Source: Prolixibacteraceae bacterium
GTDB lineage: Bacteria; Bacteroidota; Bacteroidia; Bacteroidales; Prolixibacteraceae
Length of the DNA stretch: 64,000 bases
NCBI GenBank assembly: GCA_019459525.1
Contig: JAIBEY010000039.1
Coordinates: 1 to 64,000 of the forward strand
Direction of reading: 5' to 3'
How positions within the stretch are numbered: position 1 is the first letter of the stretch; each line of letters starts with the position of its first letter. Below are positions 27,278 to 37,639 of the stretch, piece after piece. A program made the position numbers and the translations under genes. Under the pieces are notes generated by a model that worked only from the letters and a program-made list of their open reading frames with translations, was not told the DNA's origin and ran no database searches.

Positions 27278-28399
27278 ATGCCAACAAAACCTTCCGAACA
27301 ATCCTCTACCCGTTTACTTTCTCTCGATTTTTTTCGCGGATTAACCATGTTCCTGTTAATTGCAGAGGGAACCGGGCTCTGGTGGACTTTGGTTCAGGAC
27401 CCCATTCGGGGTACAATTCTGGAGCATTTTTTTATTCAGTTCGAACATCACCCCTGGCACGGATTACGCTTTTGGGATCTGATTCAGCCTTTTTTCATGT
27501 TTATTGTAGGAGTGGCCATGCCGTTCTCTTACCGAAACCGCATAGGCAAAGGAGAATCCCGAAATACCATTACCAGGCACATCATACAAAGGTCGTTTAT
27601 TTTGCTTGCATTTGGTGTTGGGCTGCATTGCGGATACAACAAGAAATTGGTTTGGGAACTTTGGAATGTACTTTCTCAACTTGCAGTTACTATTCCAATA
27701 GCTTATTTCCTGATGAAGTATCCGGTAAAGGTACAACTGGGAGTTTCCCTTCTGCTTTTACTGGTTACTGATTTGGCTTACCGGTATTTCCCGGTCGAAG
27801 GATATAATCAGCCGTGGGTAATCGATAAGAATTTTGGAAGCTGGATGGATATGCTGCTCATGGGTAAAATAAACAATGGGGGAGGCTGGGTGGCCATTAA
27901 TTGTATTTCTACGGCTGCGCATACCATATGGGGTGTTTTGGCCGGACAGCTTTTATTGCAGAAAATAAATCAGAAAAGTAAATTTAAAACCTTGATGATT
28001 GCCGGAGCCATTGCTCTGATTCTGGGTTTTGGACTCGACTGGACCGGTGTTACGCCCATCATAAAACGTATTGCAACCGCTTCGTTTGTTTTAGCATCCG
28101 GAGGTTGGGCACTTATTGCACTTGCACTGAGTTTCCTGCTCATTGATATTAAAGGTTACAAAAACTGGATTTTTGCTTTTACGGTTGTTGGCACCAACTC
28201 CATATTTATATATGTGTTTTTTCAAACGGTTGGCGGTCAGTGGCTGAATGATTTTATAGCCATATTTTCGAAGGGAGTTCTACAATGGACAGGCGCTCCG
28301 GAGTTTGTTTTAAATGTGTTTACCAGTTTAACCATCCTGGCCGCAGAATGGGGCCTTTGTTACTGGTTATTTAAGCGTAAAATATTTTTCAGGATATAG
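27278..28399 (+). CDS. Heparan-alpha-glucosaminide N-acetyltransferase-like / DUF5009 membrane acyltransferase (NagX-like)
   Basis: RLLSLDFFRGLTMFLLIAEGTG...HPWHGLRFWDLIQPFFMFIVGVAMPFS. The TTG at 27251 overlaps a TACATTTG promoter-like element (27246..27253), so ATG 27278 is preferred. Confidence 0.82.
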   Translation: MPTKPSEQSSTRLLSLDFFRGLTMFLLIAEGTGLWWTLVQDPIRGTILEHFFIQFEHHPWHGLRFWDLIQPFFMFIVGVAMPFSYRNRIGKGESRNTITRHIIQRSFILLAFGVGLHCGYNKKLVWELWNVLSQLAVTIPIAYFLMKYPVKVQLGVSLLLLLVTDLAYRYFPVEGYNQPWVIDKNFGSWMDMLLMGKINNGGGWVAINCISTAAHTIWGVLAGQLLLQKINQKSKFKTLMIAGAIALILGFGLDWTGVTPIIKRIATASFVLASGGWALIALALSFLLIDIKGYKNWIFAFTVVGTNSIFIYVFFQTVGGQWLNDFIAIFSKGVLQWTGAPEFVLNVFTSLTILAAEWGLCYWLFKRKIFFRI

Positions 28400-28606
28400 A
28401 AGTCAGCTTGTTGACAGTTTGTTCGGTTATTTGTCCCAAAACAAAATACATATTCCCGGATAAAAAAGTGTGCATTAATGAAACAATACCGCTCCGCTTG
28501 ACGTACCCTGATTTAACTTTGCATATCTAATTTTTTGAACTTTTTTGGGTTGATTGGTTTTTGGTGAAAAGCAAAGTTCGTAAGGTAATTTTAGTTGTTT
28601 GTTTAG

Positions 28607-28640
28607 TGAAAAGCGGTGGTTGCCACCGCTTTTCATTTTT
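28607..28640 (+). terminator. Rho-independent-like terminator
   Basis: tgaaaagcggtgg-ttg-ccaccgcttttca-ttttt. Confidence 0.75.
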
Positions 28641-28816
28641 TAGGGCAATTGCTGTTGCGTTCACAATCCATAACTCATCTTCTTTTCCAGCCAGTTTCCC
28701 TGTTACAAAATCCAGATTCACCGGTGGTAGTTAACCAGATAATCCTTAAACCTGGTTGTAGTTTTTCCTGTCATACAAATTTTAAATACTTTTTAAATTT
28801 TTTATGAAAGTATTGC

Positions 28817-28846
28817 TTGAATTCACAAATAAATAAAATACATTTG
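28817..28846 (+). promoter_or_regulatory. Bacteroidota-type promoter for ROK/NagB operon
   Basis: TTG-N19-TACATTTG, matching the TTG-N19-TAnnTTTG consensus; 33 bp upstream of the ATG at 28880. Confidence 0.65.
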
Positions 28847-28879
28847 TGTCGTTAATTGGTCAGAAATAAAATTTATCCT

Positions 28880-30106
28880 ATGAGTTTTTCTCCGGTAAAA
28901 TATTCTGAAACTGGCGATCTGAATGTAGTAGAACAGAAAAATAACGCCCAGAAACGAAAGATTATCAAGCATTTGTTTTTGTATGGTGCAATGACCAATA
29001 CTGATCTGGGCAAATACGTCAAATTAAGTACCCCAAAAATTATAAGCCTGCTCAACGAATTAAAGAACGATGGGCTTATTGAGGAACTGGGCCAAGGCAA
29101 TTCGAGTGGTGGCCGCAGGCCAAATCTGTATGGCAACAAAGAGGATGCTTTTTATATTGTTGGTATTTCCATTAACATCTATAAAACATCAGTATCGATA
29201 TTTAACGCCAAGAATCAGAAAATTACCGATGATCAAATCCTTCCGCTTACGATTTCTCATGGTACTACGATAATTGATCCAATTGTTGGATTTACCGAAT
29301 CCATCATTCGCGACAAGCAAATTCCACGTGAAAAGATATTGGGAATTGGTATTGAAATGCCGGGAATGCTCGATTCCGAGACCGGTATTAATAAAACATA
29401 CATGGTGTCAGATCTTCCGGTTGCCGAAGTCTTCAGAACTAAATTTGGACTGGAAGTGCTGATAGAAAATGATGCCAAAGCCCGGGCATTTGCCGAACTT
29501 CGTTTCGGATTGGCACATGCCAAGAAGAATGTACTGGCCATTCATCTCGATTGGGGGATTGGTTTAGGGATTATTGTAAACGGGAAACTTTATAAAGGGC
29601 GCGACGGTTTTGCAGGTGAATTTGGTCATTTACCCATGGTTGATAACGGAATTCTTTGCAAATGCGGGAAGCAGGGATGCCTGGAAACAATCGCGTCAGG
29701 CACAGCTATAGTGCGCATGGCAAAAGAAGGAATGAAGGCTGGCCGTTCGTCGTTTCTTGGCCAGTTGATGGAAGAAGATCCCAACAATGTTGAGATACGA
29801 AAAGTTGTTCAGGCAGCCGTGATGGGCGATCAGTATTCAATTTCTATTCTGGCCAACGTTGGGCATTGGCTAGGAAAGGGACTTGCGTACCTCATTCAGA
29901 TTTTTAATCCCGAACTCATTATTCTGGGTGGTCGAATGTCGGAAGCAAACCAGTTTATACTTCCACCTATCCAGCAATCGATCCAGATTTTTTGCAACCC
30001 TGAACTAAGCAACGAAATCGAAATAAAGGTTTCAGAATTAGGTAGTCAGGCTGGTATCCAGGGCGTTGCCGCTCTTGTTCTTGAGCGTATTTTAGATAAA
30101 AATTAA
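28880..30106 (+). CDS. ROK family transcriptional regulator (NagC-like)
   Basis: N-terminal HTH (KRKIIKHLFLYGAMTNTDLGKYVKLSTPKIISLLNELKNDGLIEELG); ROK signature (GFAGEFGHLPMVDNGILCKCGKQGCLETIASG). Confidence 0.9.
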   Translation: MSFSPVKYSETGDLNVVEQKNNAQKRKIIKHLFLYGAMTNTDLGKYVKLSTPKIISLLNELKNDGLIEELGQGNSSGGRRPNLYGNKEDAFYIVGISINIYKTSVSIFNAKNQKITDDQILPLTISHGTTIIDPIVGFTESIIRDKQIPREKILGIGIEMPGMLDSETGINKTYMVSDLPVAEVFRTKFGLEVLIENDAKARAFAELRFGLAHAKKNVLAIHLDWGIGLGIIVNGKLYKGRDGFAGEFGHLPMVDNGILCKCGKQGCLETIASGTAIVRMAKEGMKAGRSSFLGQLMEEDPNNVEIRKVVQAAVMGDQYSISILANVGHWLGKGLAYLIQIFNPELIILGGRMSEANQFILPPIQQSIQIFCNPELSNEIEIKVSELGSQAGIQGVAALVLERILDKN

Positions 30107-30124
30107 ACACATAATATATTGAAA

Positions 30125-32452
30125 ATGGGAACAACTCAGTTTACTCAGGTCGAAAAGATCTTTCTGCAACAGGCAGGAATTGATCGGATGTCAACTCAAA
30201 TGCCGTACATTACCGTGGAAAACTTTCCTAAGCTGGGAATGCTGGCATCATTGCGCTTTTTAGAGTGGGTCAATGAAAACCCCAATGGAGTTATCAGCCT
30301 TCCAACCGGAAAAACATCGGAATATTTTATCAAATACACCCATTTTTTCCTTGAAAACTGGGATAACAAAAAGGGGCAGGATTTGCTGAATGCTCACGGG
30401 CTTTCAGGTATTAAAAAGCCTGATTTGAGTGGGCTCCAGTTTGTACAAACCGACGAATTTTACCCGATTTCGCCCAAACAGCACAACAGCTTTTGCAATT
30501 ACGTGGAGAAATACTTCATTGAGGGGTTCGGGCTCGACAAAAGCAAAGCGTTGTTAATTAATTCGGATGAAATTGTGCTGGCAGATGGAAAATCATACAA
30601 CGAAGTATTCCCGAACCTGACGATTGATTTATCGCTTCGTTTCCGCGAAGCCAAATCGCCTGCAGAATTGTTGCAGCAAAAATCAATTCTCTGCATCGAC
30701 GATTGGTGTTCGGCTTACGAACAGAAAATACGCGAAAAGGGCGGCATCGGTTTCTGGTTGGGCAGCATTGGCCCCGATGGTCATGTTGCATTTAACACTC
30801 GTGGTTCAGATCATTTTTCGACAACCCGGTTAACCGCCACCAATTTCGAAACTCAGGCCGTTGCCGCTGGCGACCTGGGCGGCATCGAAATTTCGCGTAA
30901 CCGTCTGGTGATTACTATTGGGCTCGAAACAATAACCTTTAATCCCGATGTGGTTGCTATTGTTTTTGCTGCAGGCGAGGCTAAGGCCGATGTCATTAAA
31001 GATGCACTGGAGAATCAGCCATCCAATAAATACCCGGCAAGTTGTTTGCATAAAATGCCAAACAGCCGATTCTACCTGACCAACGGGGCAGCGGTAAAAT
31101 TAGAAGACAGCATTGAAAAATATTATCAGACGGGCGAATGGACACACCAGAAAACCGAACGTGCAGTAATCGACCTTTGCCCTAAAATCAACAAATTCGG
31201 TCACCGGATTACGCTGGAAGACCTGAAAGCAGATAAATATTGCAGCATGATTCCTGATTTGAATGAAGGAACAGTGCAATCGGTTATCGATTCCATTACT
31301 GCGAAGTTTAACAAAGGAATGGAACGGGAATCGAACCAGGTTTTTTACCACACCGGTCCTCACCACGACGATATCATGCTGGGAATTATGCCGCACACCA
31401 ATCGTCAGTTGCGCGATGCCAGCAATGAACTTCATTTTTCGGTCCTCACTTCAGGGTTTACTGCGGTGATCAATCAATATGTGGTTGATTTACTGACCGA
31501 AACATTAAGCCTGATCAGCGATCGAAAAATTGAAATGATCTACTTCCCTGATTTCTTTGAGGAAGGTTATAAAGGCAAGTGGGACAAAGATATTTATCAT
31601 TACCTCGACAGTGTTGCTGCCAATAACGAAGCCGAAAAACGACGTGGAGTGTGTCACCGTTTGGTGCGTTCCATTGTGCAAACCTGGGAGGTGAAAAATG
31701 AACAGCAGTTGATTTCTACCATTATCGAAATTCTGGATACCCTGAAGAATAGCTACGACGGCAGTAAAAATCCGCCTAAAATTCAGAGACTGAAAGGAAT
31801 GCTGCGTGAAATGGAAGAAGAATTGGTATGGGCACACTTTGGTGTTCCGGTAAAAAATGTTCATCACCTTCGACTCGGTTTTTACCAGGGCGATATTTTT
31901 ACCGAGCAGCCCGACAGCAATCGCGATGTACTGCCAATTTTAGAGGAATTCAGGAAATATAAACCAACCGTGATTAGTTTGGCGATGGACCCGGAAGGAA
32001 GCGGACCCGATACACACTATAAAGTGCTGAAAGCCATTGCTGCTGCGGTAAAAGAATGGAAAAAAGAGGAAGATTTGTCGAAACTTCGGGTAATTGGATA
32101 CCGAAATGTTTGGTTCCGCTATCATCCGTCGGATACGGAAGTAATTGCTCCAGTTTCGCTAAATGCACTTTCAATTTTGGATTCGTCGTTTACCGAATGC
32201 TATCTGAGCCAGGTAAATGCCTCTTTCCCAAGCTACCAGCTCGATGGTAAGTTCAGTCATTTAACACAACGTGTTTGGGTAGAACAACTGAAACAGATAC
32301 AATTACTCTTAGGCAAAAATTTCTTTTATCAACACGAAAAGCCATTGGTAAGGGCAACTCACGGGTTGATTTATTTCCGCGAATTGAGTGTTGACCAGTT
32401 TCTGCAACAAGCCGATGACCTCGAAAAATCAATGGAAGGGGTTGCCATCTAA
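30125..32452 (+). CDS. Glucosamine-6-phosphate deaminase-like protein with C-terminal PIG-L/LmbE-like domain
   Basis: 775 aa from ATG 30125: GVISLPTGKTSEYF...FVQTDEFYPI...WLGSIGPDGHVAFNTRGSDHFSTTRL (NagB); FYHTGPHHDDIMLGIMP (PIG-L). Confidence 0.85.
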   Translation: MGTTQFTQVEKIFLQQAGIDRMSTQMPYITVENFPKLGMLASLRFLEWVNENPNGVISLPTGKTSEYFIKYTHFFLENWDNKKGQDLLNAHGLSGIKKPDLSGLQFVQTDEFYPISPKQHNSFCNYVEKYFIEGFGLDKSKALLINSDEIVLADGKSYNEVFPNLTIDLSLRFREAKSPAELLQQKSILCIDDWCSAYEQKIREKGGIGFWLGSIGPDGHVAFNTRGSDHFSTTRLTATNFETQAVAAGDLGGIEISRNRLVITIGLETITFNPDVVAIVFAAGEAKADVIKDALENQPSNKYPASCLHKMPNSRFYLTNGAAVKLEDSIEKYYQTGEWTHQKTERAVIDLCPKINKFGHRITLEDLKADKYCSMIPDLNEGTVQSVIDSITAKFNKGMERESNQVFYHTGPHHDDIMLGIMPHTNRQLRDASNELHFSVLTSGFTAVINQYVVDLLTETLSLISDRKIEMIYFPDFFEEGYKGKWDKDIYHYLDSVAANNEAEKRRGVCHRLVRSIVQTWEVKNEQQLISTIIEILDTLKNSYDGSKNPPKIQRLKGMLREMEEELVWAHFGVPVKNVHHLRLGFYQGDIFTEQPDSNRDVLPILEEFRKYKPTVISLAMDPEGSGPDTHYKVLKAIAAAVKEWKKEEDLSKLRVIGYRNVWFRYHPSDTEVIAPVSLNALSILDSSFTECYLSQVNASFPSYQLDGKFSHLTQRVWVEQLKQIQLLLGKNFFYQHEKPLVRATHGLIYFRELSVDQFLQQADDLEKSMEGVAI

Positions 32453-32478
32453 ACAAACAGAATACGATATATTTTACC

Positions 32479-32507
32479 AAAAACTCCGGCAAATTGTCGG
32501 AGTTTTT
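32479..32507 (+). terminator. Rho-independent-like terminator after the NagB-PIG-L gene
   Basis: aaaaactccg-gcaaattgt-cggagttttt. Confidence 0.8.
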
Positions 32508-32564
32508 GTGTTTAAATACTGTTATATTTAACGGTGATTTCAATAACCAACTAACTTAAAAACA

Positions 32565-33899
32565 ATGGCTACCAACAGAAGATCTTTTATCCGGAATTCG
32601 TTTGCAGCAAGTGCAGGAATGGGAATTCTGAGCAGTATTCCCGGGGCGCTTCAGGCAAGCAGCAGTAAAGTGGCACCAAGCGATCAAATTAATATTGCAT
32701 TGATTGGCTGTAGAAGTATGGGATTTGGCGATCTGCAAAACCACCTCAACATTCTCGGAGTCAATTGCATCGGGCTTTGCGACATCGACCAGAATGTATT
32801 GAACGACAAAGCTGCGGAAATACTCAAAACCTACAAGCAGAAACCTTTGCTTTACGGCGATTACCGGAAATTACTTGAAAATAAAGATCTTCATGCCGTG
32901 GTAATCGGAACTCCCGACCACTGGCACTGCCTGCCGATGGTAAATGCCTGCGAGGCCGGGCTGGATGTTTATGTGGAGAAACCGATGGCCAACAGCATCG
33001 AAGAATGCAACCTGATGGTTAAAGCGGCCAACCGCTACAACCGGGTGGTTCAGGTGGGGCAACAGCAACGAAGTGGTGCCCATTGGAATAAAATAAACCA
33101 GATGATCAAATCAGGAAGGATTGGGAAACTCCGGAAAACCAATATCTGGGGCAATTTCAACTATGGAATCGGGCAACCGGTCACTGCTGATACAGCTGTT
33201 CCTTCCGGAGTTGATTTTGAAATGTGGCTCGGGCCTGCTCCATCGCGCAGTTTCAACCCAACTCGTTTTCATGGTTCGTGGCGTATGTTTTGGGATTATG
33301 GTGGCGGATTGGTAACCGACTGGGGAGTCCACCTGATTGATATGGCATTCTGGGCCAAGGATATAACCGCTCCACCACAGAAAATCCTTGCTTCAGGAGC
33401 CAATAATTCCTTTGGCAACTACAACCACGAAACTTACGATACCATGTCGGTAATCTTCGAAATTGGCGACTACCAAATTACCTGGCAGCACACCGCCGGA
33501 ATTCAGAATGGTCCGTGGAACAAACGATACGGAATTGAATTTATTGGCGATTTGGGAACCATTGTTGCCGACAGAAATGGCTATAAAGTGATTCCGCAGT
33601 GGGACGAAAAAGAGAAACAAGCGAAGATTGAAGCCGAGGAATCAAACAAAGGTGGCGAGAACCATCAGGAACACGCCCAAAACTTTATTGACTGCATAAA
33701 ATCGCGGCAAAAACCGGTTTGTACCCCTGAAATTGGACGCGCAGTTGCCGTTGCTGCACACAGCGCCAACATTGCAGTCCGTTCAGGCGAGAACCTTTTG
33801 CTTTGGGACGAAACCAAGGGTAAATTCACGAATTCGGATAAAGCGAATCAATACATAATTCCTGAATACCGCAAGCCGTGGGCATTACCGAAGGTTTAA
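32565..33899 (+). CDS. Gfo/Idh/MocA family oxidoreductase, Tat signal (third copy)
   Basis: 444 aa: NRRSFIRNSFAASAGMGILSSIPGALQ...INIALIGCRSMGFGDLQNHLNI...GTPDHWHCLPMVNACEAGLDVYVEKPMANSIEE. Confidence 0.92.
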   Translation: MATNRRSFIRNSFAASAGMGILSSIPGALQASSSKVAPSDQINIALIGCRSMGFGDLQNHLNILGVNCIGLCDIDQNVLNDKAAEILKTYKQKPLLYGDYRKLLENKDLHAVVIGTPDHWHCLPMVNACEAGLDVYVEKPMANSIEECNLMVKAANRYNRVVQVGQQQRSGAHWNKINQMIKSGRIGKLRKTNIWGNFNYGIGQPVTADTAVPSGVDFEMWLGPAPSRSFNPTRFHGSWRMFWDYGGGLVTDWGVHLIDMAFWAKDITAPPQKILASGANNSFGNYNHETYDTMSVIFEIGDYQITWQHTAGIQNGPWNKRYGIEFIGDLGTIVADRNGYKVIPQWDEKEKQAKIEAEESNKGGENHQEHAQNFIDCIKSRQKPVCTPEIGRAVAVAAHSANIAVRSGENLLLWDETKGKFTNSDKANQYIIPEYRKPWALPKV

Positions 33900-33905
33900 G
33901 AAAAC

Positions 33906-35864
33906 CTATTTCTTTTCGATTACCATCCGGTTTTCGGCCATGCGGTTATTGAATTGCTGAACGATGGCTTTCTGTAGCTGTTGTTCCTGAATGAGGTCAA
34001 CCGTTCCGAGCAGGTTTTTCGAAAGCGACGGATCTTCTTTCCGGTTGTATATTGCTGTGAGCTTATCGTCAGCAAGATGGAACACATAATCGCCAATCAA
34101 AAACTGGTACGATTCTTCGATGTAATTCATCACGAAACGATTGCCAGATGGGTCAAGCAGGTTATTCCCGAAAGCAACATACGGATTGGGATAATTCAGG
34201 TAACTCAACACGGTGGGCATAATGTCGATTTGCTGTGCCAGTCCGTTATCGACACCTTTCAAACTTCCATCGGCTTTGTAAAAAAGCATGGGGATAGCAA
34301 AATGATTTACCGAAGTGTAATATTCGGGAATATCAGAATCTACAGTATGGTCGGCGGTGATCACAAACAAGGTATTTTTAAACCAGGGCATTTTTCGTGC
34401 AGCATCAAAAAACTTCTGTAACGAAAGATCGGTGTAGCGGATACATTTGTTCAGGGGGATTCTTCCTTCCGGAAATTTGCCCTTGTATTTTGCCGGAACT
34501 TCATACGGATGATGCGATGAAACCGAAAAAACGGTAGTCAGGAATGGTTCCTGCATGGTATTCATCTCCTTCGCAAAAAACTGGAAATACGGTTCGTCCC
34601 AAACGCCCCAGATACCATCAAAATCGGCCTCATTTCCATATTCATTCAGTCCGTAATACTTTTGGAATCCGGCAATTTTGGTGAATGCATCAAAACCCAT
34701 CGATCCATTAGGCGCACCATGAAAAAAGGCAGTTTGATAACCCTGTTCGGCCAGCAGTCCGGCTATGCTGTTTATAGCATTTCCCGAACGCTCCGAAACC
34801 ACATAAGGCAGCACCAATGCCGGAATACTTGCTGTTACCGACGGAATAGCGTCAATTGATTTACGTCCGTTAGCAAAAGCATTGGTGAAAACAAGGCTCT
34901 CGTTTATGAGCGAATCCAGAAATGGGGTGTAACTCCGGTCGAGTGGATTTTTGAGTTGTGGATTAAGCGAACCAACAAAGGCGCGGCTGAAACTTTCCAA
35001 AATAATAATCACCACATTGTCTTTCCGAGCCGGGGCAATACTATCCGGAACATGAACCGGCGAATAAATCCGGCTTAATTCTTCTTCGGAAGCGAAATAG
35101 CTTTTATGAACGAATGCCTTTTTGCCCCAGGTGCGCATAATACAAAACGGGGTATTCTGTACAATTGCCATTTCTTCAGGAGCATTAACAAACGCCCCGG
35201 CATTGTTCATGTTAATGGGACGGGTGCTGTGGCGGTAACCTCCGCGAACACCAATAACAGAAAGGACAACGATCACAAAAATAAACGGAATGCCCGAAAG
35301 AGAATAGAAAATAGGCTTCCTGAACCGGAAGGGCTTTGGCTTGACTAATGAATATAAAGCAGAAAGTGAGACCACTAAAATGATCAGAATGAGCAGGATA
35401 TACCAGAAGTCGTAAACGAAACGCAGGATCAGGTTGGTGTTTCCGGCATCAAAGGCAGCCACATCAAACATGCTCGCGGTGGTCCGTTTCAGGATATAGC
35501 GGTAATAAACAATGTCGATCAGGTTAAAAGCAATGCCTACACTATTCCCGATTATAAAAAGCCATTTCAGGAGTTTTTGATACCAATTGCTGAATTTAAA
35601 CTGAAACGGCAAAAGGAACAGTAGCATATAAACAGCATTCAGGTAAATTAATGCGCTGACATCGAACATTAAACCTCCTTTCAAGATGGTGAGGAAGGAG
35701 GTAAAAGTGACTTTGGGAAATGATGCGGTATTGAACAGGTAAAACAGAATACGGCAAATGGAATAAAAAACCATCAGTACAGCAAATCGGTACAGCAAAA
35801 CCAGGTATTCGTTGGTTTCGTATTTTTTTGTGTTGAACCGGAATTTAAACATAGCTACATTCAA
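33906..35864 (-). CDS. LTA synthase-like membrane sulfatase-fold protein
   Basis: 652 aa; N-terminal TM helices; DNVVIIILESFSRAFVGSLNP...TPFLDSLINESLVFTNAFANGRKSIDAIPSV...VITADHT. Confidence 0.88.
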   Translation of the reverse strand: MNVAMFKFRFNTKKYETNEYLVLLYRFAVLMVFYSICRILFYLFNTASFPKVTFTSFLTILKGGLMFDVSALIYLNAVYMLLFLLPFQFKFSNWYQKLLKWLFIIGNSVGIAFNLIDIVYYRYILKRTTASMFDVAAFDAGNTNLILRFVYDFWYILLILIILVVSLSALYSLVKPKPFRFRKPIFYSLSGIPFIFVIVVLSVIGVRGGYRHSTRPINMNNAGAFVNAPEEMAIVQNTPFCIMRTWGKKAFVHKSYFASEEELSRIYSPVHVPDSIAPARKDNVVIIILESFSRAFVGSLNPQLKNPLDRSYTPFLDSLINESLVFTNAFANGRKSIDAIPSVTASIPALVLPYVVSERSGNAINSIAGLLAEQGYQTAFFHGAPNGSMGFDAFTKIAGFQKYYGLNEYGNEADFDGIWGVWDEPYFQFFAKEMNTMQEPFLTTVFSVSSHHPYEVPAKYKGKFPEGRIPLNKCIRYTDLSLQKFFDAARKMPWFKNTLFVITADHTVDSDIPEYYTSVNHFAIPMLFYKADGSLKGVDNGLAQQIDIMPTVLSYLNYPNPYVAFGNNLLDPSGNRFVMNYIEESYQFLIGDYVFHLADDKLTAIYNRKEDPSLSKNLLGTVDLIQEQQLQKAIVQQFNNRMAENRMVIEKK

Positions 35865-35952
35865 AATTTGGTTTGCAAAATTAGCAGCTTATTTGGTTTG
35901 CAATTGAAAATTGACGGTTTTGTAATTTTCAAAAAAAATTCACTCCAAACAT

Positions 35953-36010
35953 TTGGATATTCATTTAAAATGATTTTAATTTGTGTCATACATTACTAGG
36001 ACACTAAATA
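35953..36010 (+). promoter_or_regulatory. Promoter overlapped by candidate GntR (YtrA-type) operator
   Basis: TTG-N20-TTAATTTG promoter-like pair followed by imperfect inverted repeat AATTTGTGTC-N12-GACACTAAAT, just upstream of the ATG at 36019. Confidence 0.45.
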
Positions 36011-36018
36011 ACTATGTC

Positions 36019-36840
36019 ATGATCTCAATTAAACAATTAACTTTTCACTACAAAAAACAACAGGCTCTGTTCGCTGATTTGTCTTTTCATCAGGAAAACG
36101 GAAGCATTACCGGACTGCTCGGAAAGAATGGAGCCGGGAAATCGACACTCCTTAAATTAATGGCTGGCCTGCTGAAACCACAAACCGGACAGTTGGAGAT
36201 AAATGGTTTTAAACCTTTCGACCGTTTACCCGACTTTTTGTCTGATGTGTATATGGTTCCCGAAGAATTTTCGTTCCCACCGGTAACCATAGCGTGTTAC
36301 GTTAAAGCAACGGCTCCGCTCTACCCCAATTTCGGGTACGAAAAGATGGATAAAATCCTGCTCGAATTTGAACTCGACTCCCAAAAGAACATCAACCGCC
36401 TGTCGCACGGGCAGCGTAAAAAATTCCTGATTGCCTTTGCCCTGGCAACCAATTGCCGTTTGCTGATTTTGGACGAACCAACCAACGGGCTCGATATTCC
36501 TTCCAAGAGTTTGTTTCGCAAAATTCTGGTTAGCTCGGTTACCGAAGATCAGTTGGTGCTCATTTCGACCCACCAGGTAAAAGATATTGATACCATTATT
36601 GATAAGATTGTGATGATTGACCAGGGAGAACTGGTTTTAAACGAAAACATATTTTCAATTACCGAAAAGTGGCAGTTTAAAACAGTACAGAGCCTGAACG
36701 GAGCGGAAAATGTGGTATATCATGAAAAATGCCCGGGTGGTTACCGGATTGTTTTGCCTGCAAACAACGGGGAAGAATCGGATATCGATATTGAATTGTT
36801 GTTTAATGCCATTGTGAATAAAGCACCTTTAAACTTGTAA
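36019..36840 (+). CDS. ABC transporter ATP-binding protein
   Basis: MISIKQLTFHYKKQQALFADLSF...GLLGKNGAGKSTLLKLMAGLLKP...LSHGQRKKFLIAFALATNCRLLILDEPTNGLD; start corrected from the upstream GTG. Confidence 0.92.
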   Translation: MISIKQLTFHYKKQQALFADLSFHQENGSITGLLGKNGAGKSTLLKLMAGLLKPQTGQLEINGFKPFDRLPDFLSDVYMVPEEFSFPPVTIACYVKATAPLYPNFGYEKMDKILLEFELDSQKNINRLSHGQRKKFLIAFALATNCRLLILDEPTNGLDIPSKSLFRKILVSSVTEDQLVLISTHQVKDIDTIIDKIVMIDQGELVLNENIFSITEKWQFKTVQSLNGAENVVYHEKCPGGYRIVLPANNGEESDIDIELLFNAIVNKAPLNL

Positions 36841-36843
36841 GCC

Positions 36844-37638
36844 ATGAAACAGAATAGATACTTTTCCACGGGACGTTTCGCCCGTTTGTTCCGGAACGAT
36901 TTGCTGATTAATCAGAAAATATACCTGTTTGCTGCCATTGGACTAGGTTTGGGCATTTACGCCTTCACTTATTTCATCATGGCAACAAACAGGTTGGGGT
37001 TCAACCGTCAGGACGATTACATTCCGTTGCTGATCTTTTATACGATGGGAATCGGTGTGCTTATCGGTACTTCATTCCCTGCATTTACCAATCAGATCAA
37101 AACTGGAAATTACCTCATGGCACCGGGTTCGAATCTTGAAAAATTTCTGGTTCAGTTTGCTATCCGAATTGTAATACTGATTCCCTTAGCGATGCTTTTG
37201 TTCTGGTTGGGAACGCGCCTTGCCAAAGCCTCCATCATCTCTGATCCGGCGATCGGATTCGATGCTTCCGCCATTCCTGATTTTCATTTCGAAGGTTTGT
37301 TTCACCAATTAAAATCAATTGATAAACTGGCACTTTACGGAACTTTTATTTCAGTGATTTCAATCCTTTTTTGCGGTTCTGTTTTCTTTAAGCGCTTTGC
37401 TTTGATCAAAACACTCATTCTTACAGCTTTAATGGTTGGCGTAGTTATTCTTACGTTTGTTTTATTCTCCCACCTGTTTTATCCTGCCGAGACTCATGGA
37501 TTTGACATTGAATTAAAGACTTACAAAATTACAGAAAACCTGTTCAATGTGCAGCTTGCAGCTTATCTGCTTGGAGGACTCTCGTGGCTCTTCTTCCTGC
37601 CCCTGGCTTATTTTAAACTTAAAGAAAAAGAGGTATAA
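36844..37638 (+). CDS. ABC transporter permease-like membrane protein
   Basis: 264 aa, about six TM segments, 3 bp downstream of the ATPase gene. Confidence 0.75.
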   Translation: MKQNRYFSTGRFARLFRNDLLINQKIYLFAAIGLGLGIYAFTYFIMATNRLGFNRQDDYIPLLIFYTMGIGVLIGTSFPAFTNQIKTGNYLMAPGSNLEKFLVQFAIRIVILIPLAMLLFWLGTRLAKASIISDPAIGFDASAIPDFHFEGLFHQLKSIDKLALYGTFISVISILFCGSVFFKRFALIKTLILTALMVGVVILTFVLFSHLFYPAETHGFDIELKTYKITENLFNVQLAAYLLGGLSWLFFLPLAYFKLKEKEV

Positions 37639-37639
37639 C

